Positions 1 to 8,288 of a stretch of 64,000 nucleotides of DNA are shown here, piece by piece. Numbering within the stretch: the first letter of the stretch is position 1; the number at the start of each line of letters is the position of its first letter. Both the position numbers and the translations under genes were made by a program. Source of the DNA: Leptospira soteropolitanensis (GTDB lineage Bacteria; Spirochaetota; Leptospiria; Leptospirales; Leptospiraceae); the NCBI RefSeq assembly GCF_026151655.1, contig NZ_JAMQPN010000007.1:1-64000 (forward strand). Reading direction: 5' to 3'. Under the pieces are notes generated by a model. The model was not told the origin of the DNA and did not search any database. It saw only the letters and a program-made list of their open reading frames with translations.

Positions 1-566
1 ATTAAATATAAAAGTGAGGTAGAGAAAATCGAAACAAATCCTAATACTTCAACGCCAAATCTTGCCATTTGACGCCAAAGGATCTGGTTTCGAAATAAAT
101 CTCCCCAATATACGGGAAAGATCATTGGGCAAATCCAATCTGAAATTAAAAAAAGAGAAGGGATTACTAATAAAAAAAAATAGGAATCTTTTACGTTTCT
201 TTGTTTGGTGAGAAAAACAGAACCAAAAAAAATAATCCCAATTTTATAAAATGAAAGAAGGGCATATACGATAAAAAGCAAAAAGGAAATGACAAGTCCG
301 TGGCCAGATATGTTTCTTATCGCGTTCCATATCCAATAGAAACTGGTCAAAGTCACAAGTCCTGAAAATAATACGGTCGCGACGATCGTTTGTTTCCAGT
401 TAGATAAGATGGTAAGTTGTTTAGTAAGATAGAGTAGTAAAAAAAAACAAAGGAACCCAGCGGATGAGAATCCGAAGGGCTCTAGTGCCAAAGCAAAAAA
501 GATTGCTACTGGAAAAATTAAAAGAACGGGATATTTAATTTTCGGAATTTTTGAGTGTTTTCTCAT
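1..566 (-). CDS. lnt: Apolipoprotein N-acyltransferase, N-terminal part (cut by left window edge)
   Basis: Open reading frame on the minus strand starting at an ATG at 564-566 and still open at base 1, so only about 188 N-terminal residues are present. The translation is strongly hydrophobic with several membrane spans, opens with an Lnt-like first helix (ALEPFGFSSAG), and reaches a segment (ISDWICPMIFPVYWGD, then QMARFGVEVLGF) that resembles the conserved P-x-x-W-G ... Q-x-x-x-x-x-G part of Lnt before the nitrilase domain. Lnt transfers a third acyl chain to the N-terminal cysteine of lipoproteins in the inner membrane. The start overlaps the end of the foldase gene by 32 bp in another frame, so the two are probably cotranscribed. 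The catalytic Glu-Lys-Cys residues lie outside the window and cannot be checked. Confidence 0.72.
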   Translation of the reverse strand, partial: MRKHSKIPKIKYPVLLIFPVAIFFALALEPFGFSSAGFLCFFLLLYLTKQLTILSNWKQTIVATVLFSGLVTLTSFYWIWNAIRNISGHGLVISFLLFIVYALLSFYKIGIIFFGSVFLTKQRNVKDSYFFLLVIPSLFLISDWICPMIFPVYWGDLFRNQILWRQMARFGVEVLGFVSIFSTSLLYL

Positions 567-1584
567 ATTCCATTCTTCTTGTATATTCCTCGGCTAATTC
601 CTTACTTCCTAAGGTTTGGATTCTAAGTTCCATTATTTTTTTTTCGCGCTCTGATTCAGAAAGATTGGGATAGTTTTTTAGTAGGTTTTTTTCTGCTACT
701 TGAAGTTTAGAAATCTTTTCCTCTTCTTCTTTCATTTCTTTGAGAACCTTTTCCATTCGATCATTTCCATCTTTCCCAAAGTAACGAATTCGAACTTCTT
801 TTTCTTTTGATTCTCTCTCTAATCCAGATAACTTTGAAAGTTCAGCCTGCCGTAAATCCATTTCATTTTCAAACTTATCATATAATGGTTCTCTTGCGAC
901 TACAGCGTTGTAAAAGTTTCCAAAAGATTTTTTTCGATAGTCTTCATACAATCTCAGTCTTTCGTCTGCTTTTAGATTTTTAGTTTCATCGAGGAAATTT
1001 TTTCTGTTAAAACTAAAATCAGCAGTAGCTTCTTCCAATCCGAAGATGAGTTCTGCATCTTCTTTGGAAAAATACTTTCTACGTAGCTGTTTGATTTGTT
1101 CGTATCTTTCTTGGTTTGAGTAGGATTTGCTGGATGGATCTAATTGAACCATTGCCTCCTCGTATTTTAAATAGTTGGAAAGCATGTTGATCAGTCTTTT
1201 GGCATCATCTCCACTATATTCGTTTTTAAGAAACGCTTTGATATATTCATGACATTGTTCTCTAGTGCTTCCTTCTGGACATTGCCTGCGCAAATTCCAA
1301 AGTTCGGAAACTAAATTGAGTTCACCTGATTTAGCTCGTCCCAATATTTCATCGAAACGAAGGAATCGTCCGTCAGCAGAAAAGATTGTTTTTGCTGATT
1401 CTAGGTAGAATGGATCCACGGAGAATCCATCACTTTGCGTTCTAAAATAAGATTCGGCAATGTCATTTGGATTCTCCTCATTCGTAGTTTCCAATGTGTT
1501 TGGATTAATGATTCGATATACAATATAAATAAGGAGTAGGGCACCAAAGGCCATACTTAGATAACGGAAATTTTTAAAGTTCAT
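535..1584 (-). CDS. lifO: Lipase-specific foldase (lipase chaperone)
   Basis: 349-residue protein with one N-terminal membrane anchor (about residues 9-25) followed by an acidic, highly charged helical region. Repeated elements of the type R-x-K-Y-F-S-x-E-x-A-x-x-I-F-G-x-E (around residues 168-185) and similar downstream copies (RIRYFGKDGNDRM, RIQTLGSKELAEEY) are typical of the steric lipase foldases that wrap around family I.1/I.2 lipases in the periplasm. The length is normal for the family. It lies directly downstream of the lipase it should fold, which strongly supports the call. A hairpin terminator separates the two genes, and lnt overlaps its 3' end. Confidence 0.8.
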   Translation of the reverse strand: MNFKNFRYLSMAFGALLLIYIVYRIINPNTLETTNEENPNDIAESYFRTQSDGFSVDPFYLESAKTIFSADGRFLRFDEILGRAKSGELNLVSELWNLRRQCPEGSTREQCHEYIKAFLKNEYSGDDAKRLINMLSNYLKYEEAMVQLDPSSKSYSNQERYEQIKQLRRKYFSKEDAELIFGLEEATADFSFNRKNFLDETKNLKADERLRLYEDYRKKSFGNFYNAVVAREPLYDKFENEMDLRQAELSKLSGLERESKEKEVRIRYFGKDGNDRMEKVLKEMKEEEEKISKLQVAEKNLLKNYPNLSESEREKKIMELRIQTLGSKELAEEYTRRMEYEKTLKNSEN

Positions 1585-1630
1585 AGGAGATGGTTCGTAG
1601 TAAAGGATGGATTGATACTTCTGGAAACAA

Positions 1631-1660
1631 AAAAACCCAAGCGAGTGCTTGGGTTTTTTA
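1631..1660 (-). terminator. Hairpin terminator between lipase and foldase genes
   Basis: Inverted repeat AACCCAAGC / GCTTGGGTT with a 4-nt loop, flanked by A-runs on one side and T-runs on the other, so it can work in both orientations. It sits in the 95-bp gap after the lipase stop and before the foldase start, so it should reduce the transcription that reaches the foldase. Confidence 0.8.
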
Positions 1661-1679
1661 AAAAAACATCAGGAGTGAA

Positions 1680-2609
1680 CTATTGGTTTGCCTTCATGTT
1701 AGAAGCCATATTCAAATAAAAACCTTCCACATCGTACCAAAGACTTCCAGAGCGGAGAGTGTTTGATACTTGTAAGTGATCGATTCCTGTTGTCAAGATT
1801 CCATAAGATGGGCCACCTTTCCAAGTTCCCCATTTTTGAGAAGAAAGTGGAACAAGTCCATCGTTAGTAAATCCTTGTCCTTGGAAAAGTCCACCAGCGC
1901 CACAAGCGGGATGAAGGATGCCCATAAGAGGGTGTTGGATGAGGTCTGGAATTGTGATCGAAGATCCGTATGAGAAATACTTCACTGCAGAATTGTTAGG
2001 AGTATAGGCATTGAAAGAACTAAGTCCTTCTTTACTTAGAGAAGAGAGTGCAGCAAGGGCATTTTGTTGGTTGGTTCCACCGTATACAATTTTTACGAGT
2101 GTTTCGACGATACTTGCAACAAATGGTTGGATCCAACTAGGAAGGACAGTCTTTACAATATCAGCAATTGGTGATCCGTAGTGCGGAGTGTTTAGAGTTG
2201 TGAGCGTAGCAGTGCGACCAGCAAGTCCTAAGTTAGAAACCATATAACGGCTATCTAGTCCACCCTGGGAATGGCCAAGGATGTGAAATTTACCGTTGTA
2301 GTTTGTTGCAGCTGCATAAGTAAGAATGGCTGCTTTTAGTTCCTGAGCACGCACTTCATTGGAGTTAGCCGCTGTTTTAGTTGGAGCAAAAACAGTTGCC
2401 CCTTGGCTTCTGAGGTAATCATCGGTTCCGCCCCAATAGTTGACGATGCTGATGATGCCACCAGAGTTTTCGCCCCAACCAAAAAGACCATGTGAAAGGA
2501 TAATGGGATAAGTGCCTGCAAGCGGTTTGGAGGAAGAACCAGAACTAGCTTGGACGGAAGTTGCCATAACGGCTGTTACAAAAAAGGCTAAAAGACTTTT
2601 TCGGATCAT
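1680..2609 (-). CDS. Secreted triacylglycerol lipase (family I.1/I.2 type)
   Basis: About 309 residues from the ATG at 2607-2609. This start is preferred over an upstream in-frame codon at 2651 because it has an AGAGGTGA ribosome-binding site 8 nt upstream and begins directly with a signal peptide (MIRKSLLAFF..., cleavage probably after SVQA). The nucleophile is in GHSQGG (Ser114), the acid is probably the Asp in NDGLVP, and the histidine is in DHLQ near the C terminus. The oxyanion region (SHGLFGWG) is typical of Pseudomonas/Burkholderia-type lipases, which need a foldase; one is encoded immediately downstream. The protein is predicted to be exported through the periplasm, but no secretion genes are seen here. 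Confidence 0.88.
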   Translation of the reverse strand: MIRKSLLAFFVTAVMATSVQASSGSSSKPLAGTYPIILSHGLFGWGENSGGIISIVNYWGGTDDYLRSQGATVFAPTKTAANSNEVRAQELKAAILTYAAATNYNGKFHILGHSQGGLDSRYMVSNLGLAGRTATLTTLNTPHYGSPIADIVKTVLPSWIQPFVASIVETLVKIVYGGTNQQNALAALSSLSKEGLSSFNAYTPNNSAVKYFSYGSSITIPDLIQHPLMGILHPACGAGGLFQGQGFTNDGLVPLSSQKWGTWKGGPSYGILTTGIDHLQVSNTLRSGSLWYDVEGFYLNMASNMKANQ

Positions 2610-2795
2610 AAATATTTCACCTCTGAATTTTCTAAGATAAAACTGTGTCAAAATGACTTATTTGAGGCAAGGATATTTTCACTACAAATTAAAAAAAAAT
2701 GGGTAAATCCTGTATATAGGGAGACTCTTGAATTTAGATAGGGCTGTTAAGGAAGTTTGTGGTCAGCGGCAGACTGGTAGAAAATCGGTAGGAAC

Positions 2796-3266
2796 TTAGT
2801 CGCCCACTCGCTTGCGGTACCGAATGTAAAACCTTTCAAAGGAGGATTTGTCCCAGAATTTTACGGCTTCTTCGTTTTGTAAGATCGCCCGGAGTTCGAT
2901 CGAAGGAATCGAAGTTTCTTTGCACCAAAGATCGACATCTTTTAAAAGGGCAGACATATAGCCTTTTTTCTTTTTACCGAGTTTGGTGACAGCAAGATCG
3001 ATAAATAGGCTTCTTTCTTCTTCGAGATGTGGTTTTTCCTCCACCCGTCCAATCAGTAAGGATACAAGCTCCTTCTCTTCAAAGTAACCACGCATATAGA
3101 CTTTTCCAGTTCCAATGAGTTTGAAATATATGTCGGTGAACTTTGTGGCAGCGCGGGGGCGTATGCGAAACAAACCATCTAACTCGAGTTCGTTTACTTT
3201 GCGGTAAAACTGATTTACAAGTTCGATGGTTTGGTTTCTATCGGATTCTGTTAATTCTCGAATCAC
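2796..3266 (-). CDS. GNAT-family N-acetyltransferase-like protein
   Basis: 156-residue protein starting with GTG directly after the glyQS stop codon (TAG then GTG, no gap), so translation is probably coupled. It has the GNAT pattern: an N-terminal MIRELTESDRNQ strand-helix, a central strand (ERSLFIDLAVTKLGKKKKGYMSALLKDV) where the acetyl-CoA loop would be (basic GKKKKGYMSALL in place of R-x-x-G-x-G/A), and a C-terminal NEEAVKFWDKSSFERFYIRY typical of the last helix and strand. The substrate is unknown. Being in an operon with an aminoacyl-tRNA synthetase does not define the target. Confidence 0.7.
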   Translation of the reverse strand: MIRELTESDRNQTIELVNQFYRKVNELELDGLFRIRPRAATKFTDIYFKLIGTGKVYMRGYFEEKELVSLLIGRVEEKPHLEEERSLFIDLAVTKLGKKKKGYMSALLKDVDLWCKETSIPSIELRAILQNEEAVKFWDKSSFERFYIRYRKRVGD

Positions 3267-4667
3267 CTATACTATTCGATTGATGAGGTAACTTTTTAGC
3301 TCTGTTACTGGGATTCGTTCTTGTTTCATAGAATCTCTTTCCCTAACCGTCACTGTTCCATCATTCATGGTATCGTAATCTACAGTGACACAGAATGGAG
3401 TTCCAATTTCATCATGACGACGATACCTTTTCCCAATGGCTCCACTATCATCGTAGTCTACATACCAGTGATTGCGAAGGTCAGCATAAATTTCTTTGGC
3501 TTTGGAATCGAGTCCGTCTTTTTTCATCAAAGGGAAAATGGCCACTTTCATAGGGCTCACTCTTTTTCCAAAACGTAATATGGTTCGTACTTCGTCTTTT
3601 TCCAACTTTTCTTCTTCGTAAGCATCACATAAAACTGCTAAAAACAGTCGGTTAAGACCAAGTGCAGGCTCTACTACATAAGGAAGGTATTTTTTCTTTC
3701 CATCCAAATCATGATACTTAAGATCTTCGGAAGAAAATTTTTCATGTTGGGTGAGGTCATAATCGGTTCTGGAAGCAACACCCCAAAGTTCGCCCCATCC
3801 AAAAGGGTATTTGTATTCGATATCGCTTGTGGAATCACTATAAAAAGAAAGTTCTTCCTTGGCATGTTCTCTCACACGTAGGTTTTCTTTTTTTAGTCCT
3901 ACCACATTGACAAGCCAGTCCATACAATAGTCCACCCAATACTTGAACCATTCTTTTTGAGTGCCTGGTTCACAGAAAAATTCCATTTCCATTTGTTCGA
4001 ATTCACGGGTTCGAAATATAAATTGGCGGGCCATAATTTCGTTACGGAATGATTTTCCCACTTGGGCAATGCCAAAGGGAACTTTTTTCCGAGCAATTTG
4101 AGTTACGTTTTTAAAGTTAATAAAAATACCTTGGGCTGTTTCCGGGCGAAGGTAAATGTCTGTGGCTCCTTCTTCCGATGCGCCGTGAGATGTTTTAAAC
4201 ATTAAATTAAACTGACGAGCATCAGTGAAACTACCTACAGTTCCACAAGTGGGGCAGGCGTAGGCTTTATCTCGAATGATACTAGTCAGTTCTTCTAAAC
4301 TTTTGCCTGTGGCTGCTCCGTCCCCTTCTTTATCCTCCAAAAACTTATCCACTCGCACCCGAGTTTTACATTTTTTACAATCCATTAAAGGATCATTAAA
4401 GTTGGAGATATGGCCTGAAGCTTCCCAAACGCGAGGGTGGAGGAGAATTGAGGAATCAAGGCCCAAAACATCGTCACGTCTATGCACAAAGTATTCCCAC
4501 CAAAGCCGTTTTAGATTGTTTAATACTTCAATTCCATTTGGGCCATAGTCAAAGGTATTGGAGAGGCCTCCGTAAATTTCGGAACCTGGGAAAACAAATC
4601 CCCTTCTTTTGGAGACTGCGACGATGGGTTTTAGCGACTGTTCTTCTTTCTCTTTCGGCTGTGCCAT
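3267..4667 (-). CDS. glyQS: Glycyl-tRNA synthetase, single-chain (alpha2) type
   Basis: Class II aminoacyl-tRNA synthetase of about 466 residues, charging tRNA-Gly. Visible landmarks are the N-terminal RRGFVFPGSEIYGG, a zinc-type CxxC pair (DCKKCKTR) with a partner pair (CPTCG), motif 2 (FRNEIMARQFIFRTREFEQMEMEFF region), the RPETAQGIF substrate loop, and the C-terminal anticodon-binding domain (PLMKKDGL onward). Length fits the eukaryote-like homodimeric enzyme rather than the split alpha/beta form. An in-frame TTG at 4676 would add three residues; the ATG at 4665-4667 was chosen, with no strong ribosome-binding site for either. The gene diverges from the TonB-like gene and is followed without a gap by the GNAT gene. 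Confidence 0.95.
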   Translation of the reverse strand: MAQPKEKEEQSLKPIVAVSKRRGFVFPGSEIYGGLSNTFDYGPNGIEVLNNLKRLWWEYFVHRRDDVLGLDSSILLHPRVWEASGHISNFNDPLMDCKKCKTRVRVDKFLEDKEGDGAATGKSLEELTSIIRDKAYACPTCGTVGSFTDARQFNLMFKTSHGASEEGATDIYLRPETAQGIFINFKNVTQIARKKVPFGIAQVGKSFRNEIMARQFIFRTREFEQMEMEFFCEPGTQKEWFKYWVDYCMDWLVNVVGLKKENLRVREHAKEELSFYSDSTSDIEYKYPFGWGELWGVASRTDYDLTQHEKFSSEDLKYHDLDGKKKYLPYVVEPALGLNRLFLAVLCDAYEEEKLEKDEVRTILRFGKRVSPMKVAIFPLMKKDGLDSKAKEIYADLRNHWYVDYDDSGAIGKRYRRHDEIGTPFCVTVDYDTMNDGTVTVRERDSMKQERIPVTELKSYLINRIV

Positions 4668-4730
4668 ATCCGCCAAATTTTTTGTTTTCCACGAAAATTC
4701 AAAGTATTTTCCTTGAGATAAGACTAAAGA

Positions 4731-6539
4731 ATGGATTCGGCAAACTTAAAATCACTCTCTCCTTGGGCTAAAAAATCCTTAACCTTCTTTCTTTGGATGT
4801 CCCCTCTATTTTCTCTTGGACCATTTTTGGCTTTGGGTGTTCTTTTTGCATTCCCTGGAGAATTTCGTCTCCGACTTCGGGCTTTAGCAGTAATGGCTGT
4901 TTATATCCTTTCTTGGGTTATTTTTTATCCAATAGAACTTCTGCACAGGTCGGGGTTGGAATGGGAAGCAGTGATCAACGAATTTTTGGCAAAGGATGCA
5001 AGAAGTCTTCAGCTAAAAATTGGATTTGTATTAGTTTGTTTTTTCCTCCTGTTTGCCAACTACATTCATAGCCGAAAACGAAACAGAAAAAGAGAATCGA
5101 TAAGATCGGCACGATTACAAACGAAAAATCCTTATGATACAATCCGGACAGATATGCGGATTCGTGATGCTAAGTTTGATACAATATTACTTGTTTTGTT
5201 TCTTGCTCTTTTACTAAATTTTGGATTTCAGATCCTTTCAGAAAAATTACATCCTAATAAATCTCTTTCGCCACTGGCACCACTTGTGGATGTATACCAA
5301 TTTGTATTTAATTATTCTATTTCTTTGTGTATTTTGCTTTTGAATTTCAATCGAAACAAAATCCCTTCTCTTGTTGCAGGAGCTTACTTGCGTTATATGG
5401 AGGGAATTCGTATTCGCGAACGTTGGAAAAAAGCGGTAACTTCCCAGACAAGATTCCCATTCCGTTTAGAACTTGTTGTAAAAGAAAAAGCAAAATTTCG
5501 TGACCGTATCCTTCCTGGTTTTGGACATGTTTACGTTTATGAATACTGGCGAGGATTTCCGATTTTATTTTTGACCTTACTTTTGTTTTTATTCTCTGCT
5601 GTTTGGGTCTTTTCTTACCTAAGCCCCATTTTTGGGATTCAGTTTTTGGCTGGATTTGGATTAAAACCCGGAGTTCCCGATAAAGATTTTTTTATCTCCT
5701 CACAAAACATTGCCTATGCGGTATTTTCGGTTTCAGCACTTATTGGAATTTATTTTTATTCTTCTTACCTTCTAGAAAAGTCGTTTAGTTTAGAAAACTT
5801 AGGAGTGAAAGAAGATAAAGTTGGTGATTCCGAACCTTTTTTTAAACCAGGTTTACGAAAAGGCTTTCGAAATATATTACCACTCTCTTTACTCTTCCAT
5901 TTGATTCTAATTTGTCTTGTTTTTCTAATTCCAATCACACTCCAGCGGACCAAAAAGAAAGACCAGTCTTCACAAAAAAATAACCACTTCCAACCAGAAA
6001 AAATGGAATTCTATTTCATCGATCCCAATGTCCCAGAGGATACAAAGGGATTAAACGGGGGAATCGTTACTGGAAACGAAACGGAAAACAAAGAAAAAGG
6101 GGAAAAAATCTCCAATGAAAAAGTGGCCGATAGTGGCCCGGTCAAAGGATATATCAAAAAAATTCGGGGTAAAAAAGTTCCTCCTACTTACTCAAATTAT
6201 ATTTCTGCAAAGATGCGTATCCCTGAAAGTTATATGGATTATTGGGCTAAGGCACCACATCCATATTCATCTGTGGTTGCTTATACCATTACCCAAGATG
6301 GGGATGTGATCGATGTGGAAATTGTGGAAGCTTCGGATTATCCAGACCAAGATTTACGGACTTTGCAGCTTGTAGAAAGTTTAGGACCACTCATGCCACC
6401 ACCAGGAACTAAAAACGACATTCGTGTGACGGAACTGTTTTGGAATGGTCCTATCGACCCAGAATTTGTTCCCACACCTTTGCAAAAAGAAATGATCAAC
6501 TTATTTGACGGCCGTTATATGGAAGAGTTACCAGAATGA
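4731..6539 (+). CDS. Polytopic membrane protein with C-terminal TonB-like domain
   Basis: 602 residues. About eight hydrophobic spans are visible (near residues 15-40, 50-70, 96-112, 150-168, 187-205, 275-310, 326-346 and 382-402). The last span reads ILPLSLLFHLILICLVF and contains Ser386-x3-His390, the spacing of the Ser/His pair in the TonB transmembrane helix. It is followed by a charged, extracytoplasmic linker and a C-terminal domain (VVAYTITQDGDVIDVEIVEA, then LGPLMPPPG) that fits the TonB C-terminal fold. Family knowledge: TonB transmits inner-membrane energy to outer-membrane receptors. The large extra membrane domain is not recognised; no ExbB/ExbD genes are nearby. The stop overlaps the start of the PrsW-like gene (ATGA). 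Confidence 0.68.
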   Translation: MDSANLKSLSPWAKKSLTFFLWMSPLFSLGPFLALGVLFAFPGEFRLRLRALAVMAVYILSWVIFYPIELLHRSGLEWEAVINEFLAKDARSLQLKIGFVLVCFFLLFANYIHSRKRNRKRESIRSARLQTKNPYDTIRTDMRIRDAKFDTILLVLFLALLLNFGFQILSEKLHPNKSLSPLAPLVDVYQFVFNYSISLCILLLNFNRNKIPSLVAGAYLRYMEGIRIRERWKKAVTSQTRFPFRLELVVKEKAKFRDRILPGFGHVYVYEYWRGFPILFLTLLLFLFSAVWVFSYLSPIFGIQFLAGFGLKPGVPDKDFFISSQNIAYAVFSVSALIGIYFYSSYLLEKSFSLENLGVKEDKVGDSEPFFKPGLRKGFRNILPLSLLFHLILICLVFLIPITLQRTKKKDQSSQKNNHFQPEKMEFYFIDPNVPEDTKGLNGGIVTGNETENKEKGEKISNEKVADSGPVKGYIKKIRGKKVPPTYSNYISAKMRIPESYMDYWAKAPHPYSSVVAYTITQDGDVIDVEIVEASDYPDQDLRTLQLVESLGPLMPPPGTKNDIRVTELFWNGPIDPEFVPTPLQKEMINLFDGRYMEELPE

Positions 6540-7312
6540 AAGAAGTGGATATATTCGATTATTTCATTGGATCTTTGACAGTTGTTCCTTGGGCCATTGT
6601 GATTTGGAAAGCGTACAAACCGAAAAAGGGATGGCAGGAAATTTTAGGTATTTTTTTAGCTTTGTTCTTTGGTTGGCTTTCGACTGATTTAATCTTAAGA
6701 CTTCACCCGATCCTTTGGCCTGAAACAGATTTTATGCCAAAAAAAAAGGTAAGTATGTTAACACAAACTGCACATTTGGCTTTTATACAAGCAGGGATAA
6801 TGGAGGAGACATTTAAAATCTTTTTTATTATGATTTTGTCTTTCCTATTCGGTTATGACAAAAAGTCAAAATTGTTTTCTCCCGCAGTTGTTTTGTTTGG
6901 TGCTTTTGTTGCAATGGGATTTTCTTTTATCGAAAATACTCATTATATAGCTAGGGAACCTGAAGAAAAGAAATTAGATCTATTTTTTGCAAGAACGATT
7001 CATTCCTCAAATATACACTTACTGATCAATCTTTGTTTTTCATTATTCCTTTTAAAGAGTAATACTAAAACGGATAAAACGATGAAAAAACTATATATTG
7101 GTTTCGGATTTGTATTAGCCGTATGGCAACATGGGGTCGTAGATTTCCTTTTAATTCCTGGTTCCACGATCGGTCTTTGGATTGCTACCTCACTTTTTGT
7201 CGGAATTTGGGTTTGGGTTGTAAATGATTGGCGGGAACAAGTTTTGGAAAAAAAAGTAGAGGTTTCAAAACTAGAGGAAGATTCAAAAGATTCTGTTATC
7301 AATACAATTTAA
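6536..7312 (+). CDS. PrsW-family intramembrane protease
   Basis: 258-residue multi-span membrane protein. It carries the three signature motifs of PrsW/CPBP-like proteases: EExxK (Glu90-Glu91-x-x-Lys), F-x-x-x-E-N-x-x-Y (around Phe129-Tyr137) and a late H-x-x-x-D (HGVVDFLL). PrsW of Bacillus cleaves an anti-sigma factor within or near the membrane; the substrate here is unknown. The start codon overlaps the stop of the upstream TonB-like gene by 4 bp, so the two are translationally coupled and may act together. The C-terminal tail after the last span is charged and ends near VEVSKLEEDSKDSV. Confidence 0.75.
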   Translation: MKEVDIFDYFIGSLTVVPWAIVIWKAYKPKKGWQEILGIFLALFFGWLSTDLILRLHPILWPETDFMPKKKVSMLTQTAHLAFIQAGIMEETFKIFFIMILSFLFGYDKKSKLFSPAVVLFGAFVAMGFSFIENTHYIAREPEEKKLDLFFARTIHSSNIHLLINLCFSLFLLKSNTKTDKTMKKLYIGFGFVLAVWQHGVVDFLLIPGSTIGLWIATSLFVGIWVWVVNDWREQVLEKKVEVSKLEEDSKDSVINTI

Positions 7313-7341
7313 CAATTGTCCTAAAAAAACCTTTCGTTAAT

Positions 7342-7806
7342 TTATTTTGTCGAAAGAAAAACTCGAATCCCCGCTTCTGAATATTCTTCCCAATCCATTT
7401 GGTAGGTTCTAATTTTGGGAATTTCCGGATGGTTCCAAATTTCTGCCCAGAATTTAGGAACTACTTCTTCTGGTGCTCCTGGTTGGATTTGAAAATAACG
7501 ACCGTTTTGTGGAACTATTTCTACCTTCTCCATTCCTGGTAGCGGATTTGCATCCGGTTCCACGGCATAACCTAACAAAAAATCGTAAGCCCCATTTTCA
7601 TCCGATGCATAATTGAAATACACACCAAAAAGGGGATCAAATTTTCTTAAAACTTCCATTTGTTTCGGTATGTCTTCTTTATAAAACCTGGAATACACGG
7701 CTGGTATTTTAACATCGGCATCACCAGCAACGTTGGAAGTCCGAATCCGAATTCCCATTACCGTGAAAGTCTTCGTTTTTACTAGTGGTTCTGTCAGTTC
7801 CGACAT
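7342..7806 (-). CDS. GyrI-like / AraC effector-binding-domain protein
   Basis: 154 residues without a DNA-binding domain. The sequence follows the stand-alone effector-binding (GyrI-like, SOUL-like) fold: an N-terminal strand KTFTVMGIRIRTS, a PAVYSRFYKEDIPKQ helix, YDFLLGYAVEP, GRYFQIQPGAPEEVVPKFWAEIW, and a C-terminal acidic strand MDWEEYSEAGIRVFL. Proteins of this type bind small hydrophobic molecules; the ligand here cannot be told. It converges with the PrsW gene (29-bp gap), and its start is about 90 bp from the first 5S rRNA gene on the opposite strand. Confidence 0.72.
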   Translation of the reverse strand: MSELTEPLVKTKTFTVMGIRIRTSNVAGDADVKIPAVYSRFYKEDIPKQMEVLRKFDPLFGVYFNYASDENGAYDFLLGYAVEPDANPLPGMEKVEIVPQNGRYFQIQPGAPEEVVPKFWAEIWNHPEIPKIRTYQMDWEEYSEAGIRVFLSTK

Positions 7807-7897
7807 AAAGAAAAAGTTTCAGTTTGCTAAAAAAACGCAACCTTTTCTTAAAGAAGAGTTTGACTAACCGAAGCTCTCTGTACACATGGTAATTACT

Positions 7898-8013
7898 CCT
7901 GGTGATTATGGAGAGAAGGCCATACCCGTTCCCATTCCGAACACGGAAGTCAAGCTTCTCATCGCCGATGGTACTATTGGGTTCGCTCAATGGGAGAGTA
8001 GGACATTGCCGGG
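7898..8013 (+). rRNA. rrf: 5S ribosomal RNA, copy 1
   Basis: A 116-base segment. The ends CCTGGTG and TGCCGGG pair to form helix I, and the interior has the conserved 5S cores CCCATTCCGAACACGGAAGT and GATGGTACT. It matches the known Leptospira 5S pattern. No 16S or 23S gene is adjacent, in keeping with the dispersed rRNA genes of Leptospira. The exact ends are set from helix I pairing and could be off by a base or two. Confidence 0.95.
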
Positions 8014-8034
8014 TTAGCACTTATAATCCTTTAA

Positions 8035-8064
8035 AAAGCGTTTGCGAAAGTGAGCGCTTTTTTT
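8035..8064 (+). terminator. Intrinsic terminator after 5S copy 1
   Basis: Stem AAAGCG-TTT pairing with GAG-CGCTTT around an 8-nt loop, followed by a run of T. It starts 22 nt after the 5S 3' end. Two of the nine pairs are weak G-T pairs. Confidence 0.82.
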
Positions 8065-8129
8065 ATTTGTAGAGCGTTGTGTGAGCCGGCTAATGTCCGC
8101 GACTCGCAGTAGCGGTCGCTACCTCAAAT

Positions 8130-8158
8130 ATAGAGCAAGGTGTCTTGCTCTATTTTTT
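8130..8158 (+). terminator. Second intrinsic terminator after 5S copy 1
   Basis: Perfect 10-bp stem ATAGAGCAAG / CTTGCTCTAT with a GTGT loop and a T-tract. A further 6-bp hairpin (CCGGCA-TGAT-TGCCGG, 8159-8174) follows. It acts as a back-up terminator about 120 bp after the 5S gene. Confidence 0.8.
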
Positions 8159-8288
8159 CCGGCATGATTGCCGGGTGAATCTGTTCTTTTTATTAAATAT
8201 TTTTATAAAGCCCAATAGTACGACGAGTATAAACTGTTCGCGAAATGACAGACTTGCGGCCCATAGGGAGCAAGGTTTTCGAATCTTG

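Larger units (their letters stand above)
7886..8216 (+). repeat. Direct repeat copy 1 (5S rRNA plus downstream terminator region)
   Basis: This stretch recurs at 14633-14961. From 7886 to 8198 the two copies align without gaps and differ at five positions only (8034, 8043, 8091, 8121, 8129), all downstream of the mature 5S sequence. Similarity then fades after a small gap at CCCAAT. The flanking genes are unrelated, so this looks like duplication of a 5S cassette. Confidence 0.93.

Noticed and set aside
4448..4771. Plus-strand frame of 107 codons antisense to the glyQS start
   Set aside because: Shadow of glyQS extending into the next gene; no ribosome-binding site or recognisable product.
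7721..8020. Minus-strand open frame of 99 codons running across the first 5S rRNA gene
   Set aside because: It overlaps the 5S gene and the start of the GyrI-like gene and has no family resemblance; the rRNA explains the conservation.
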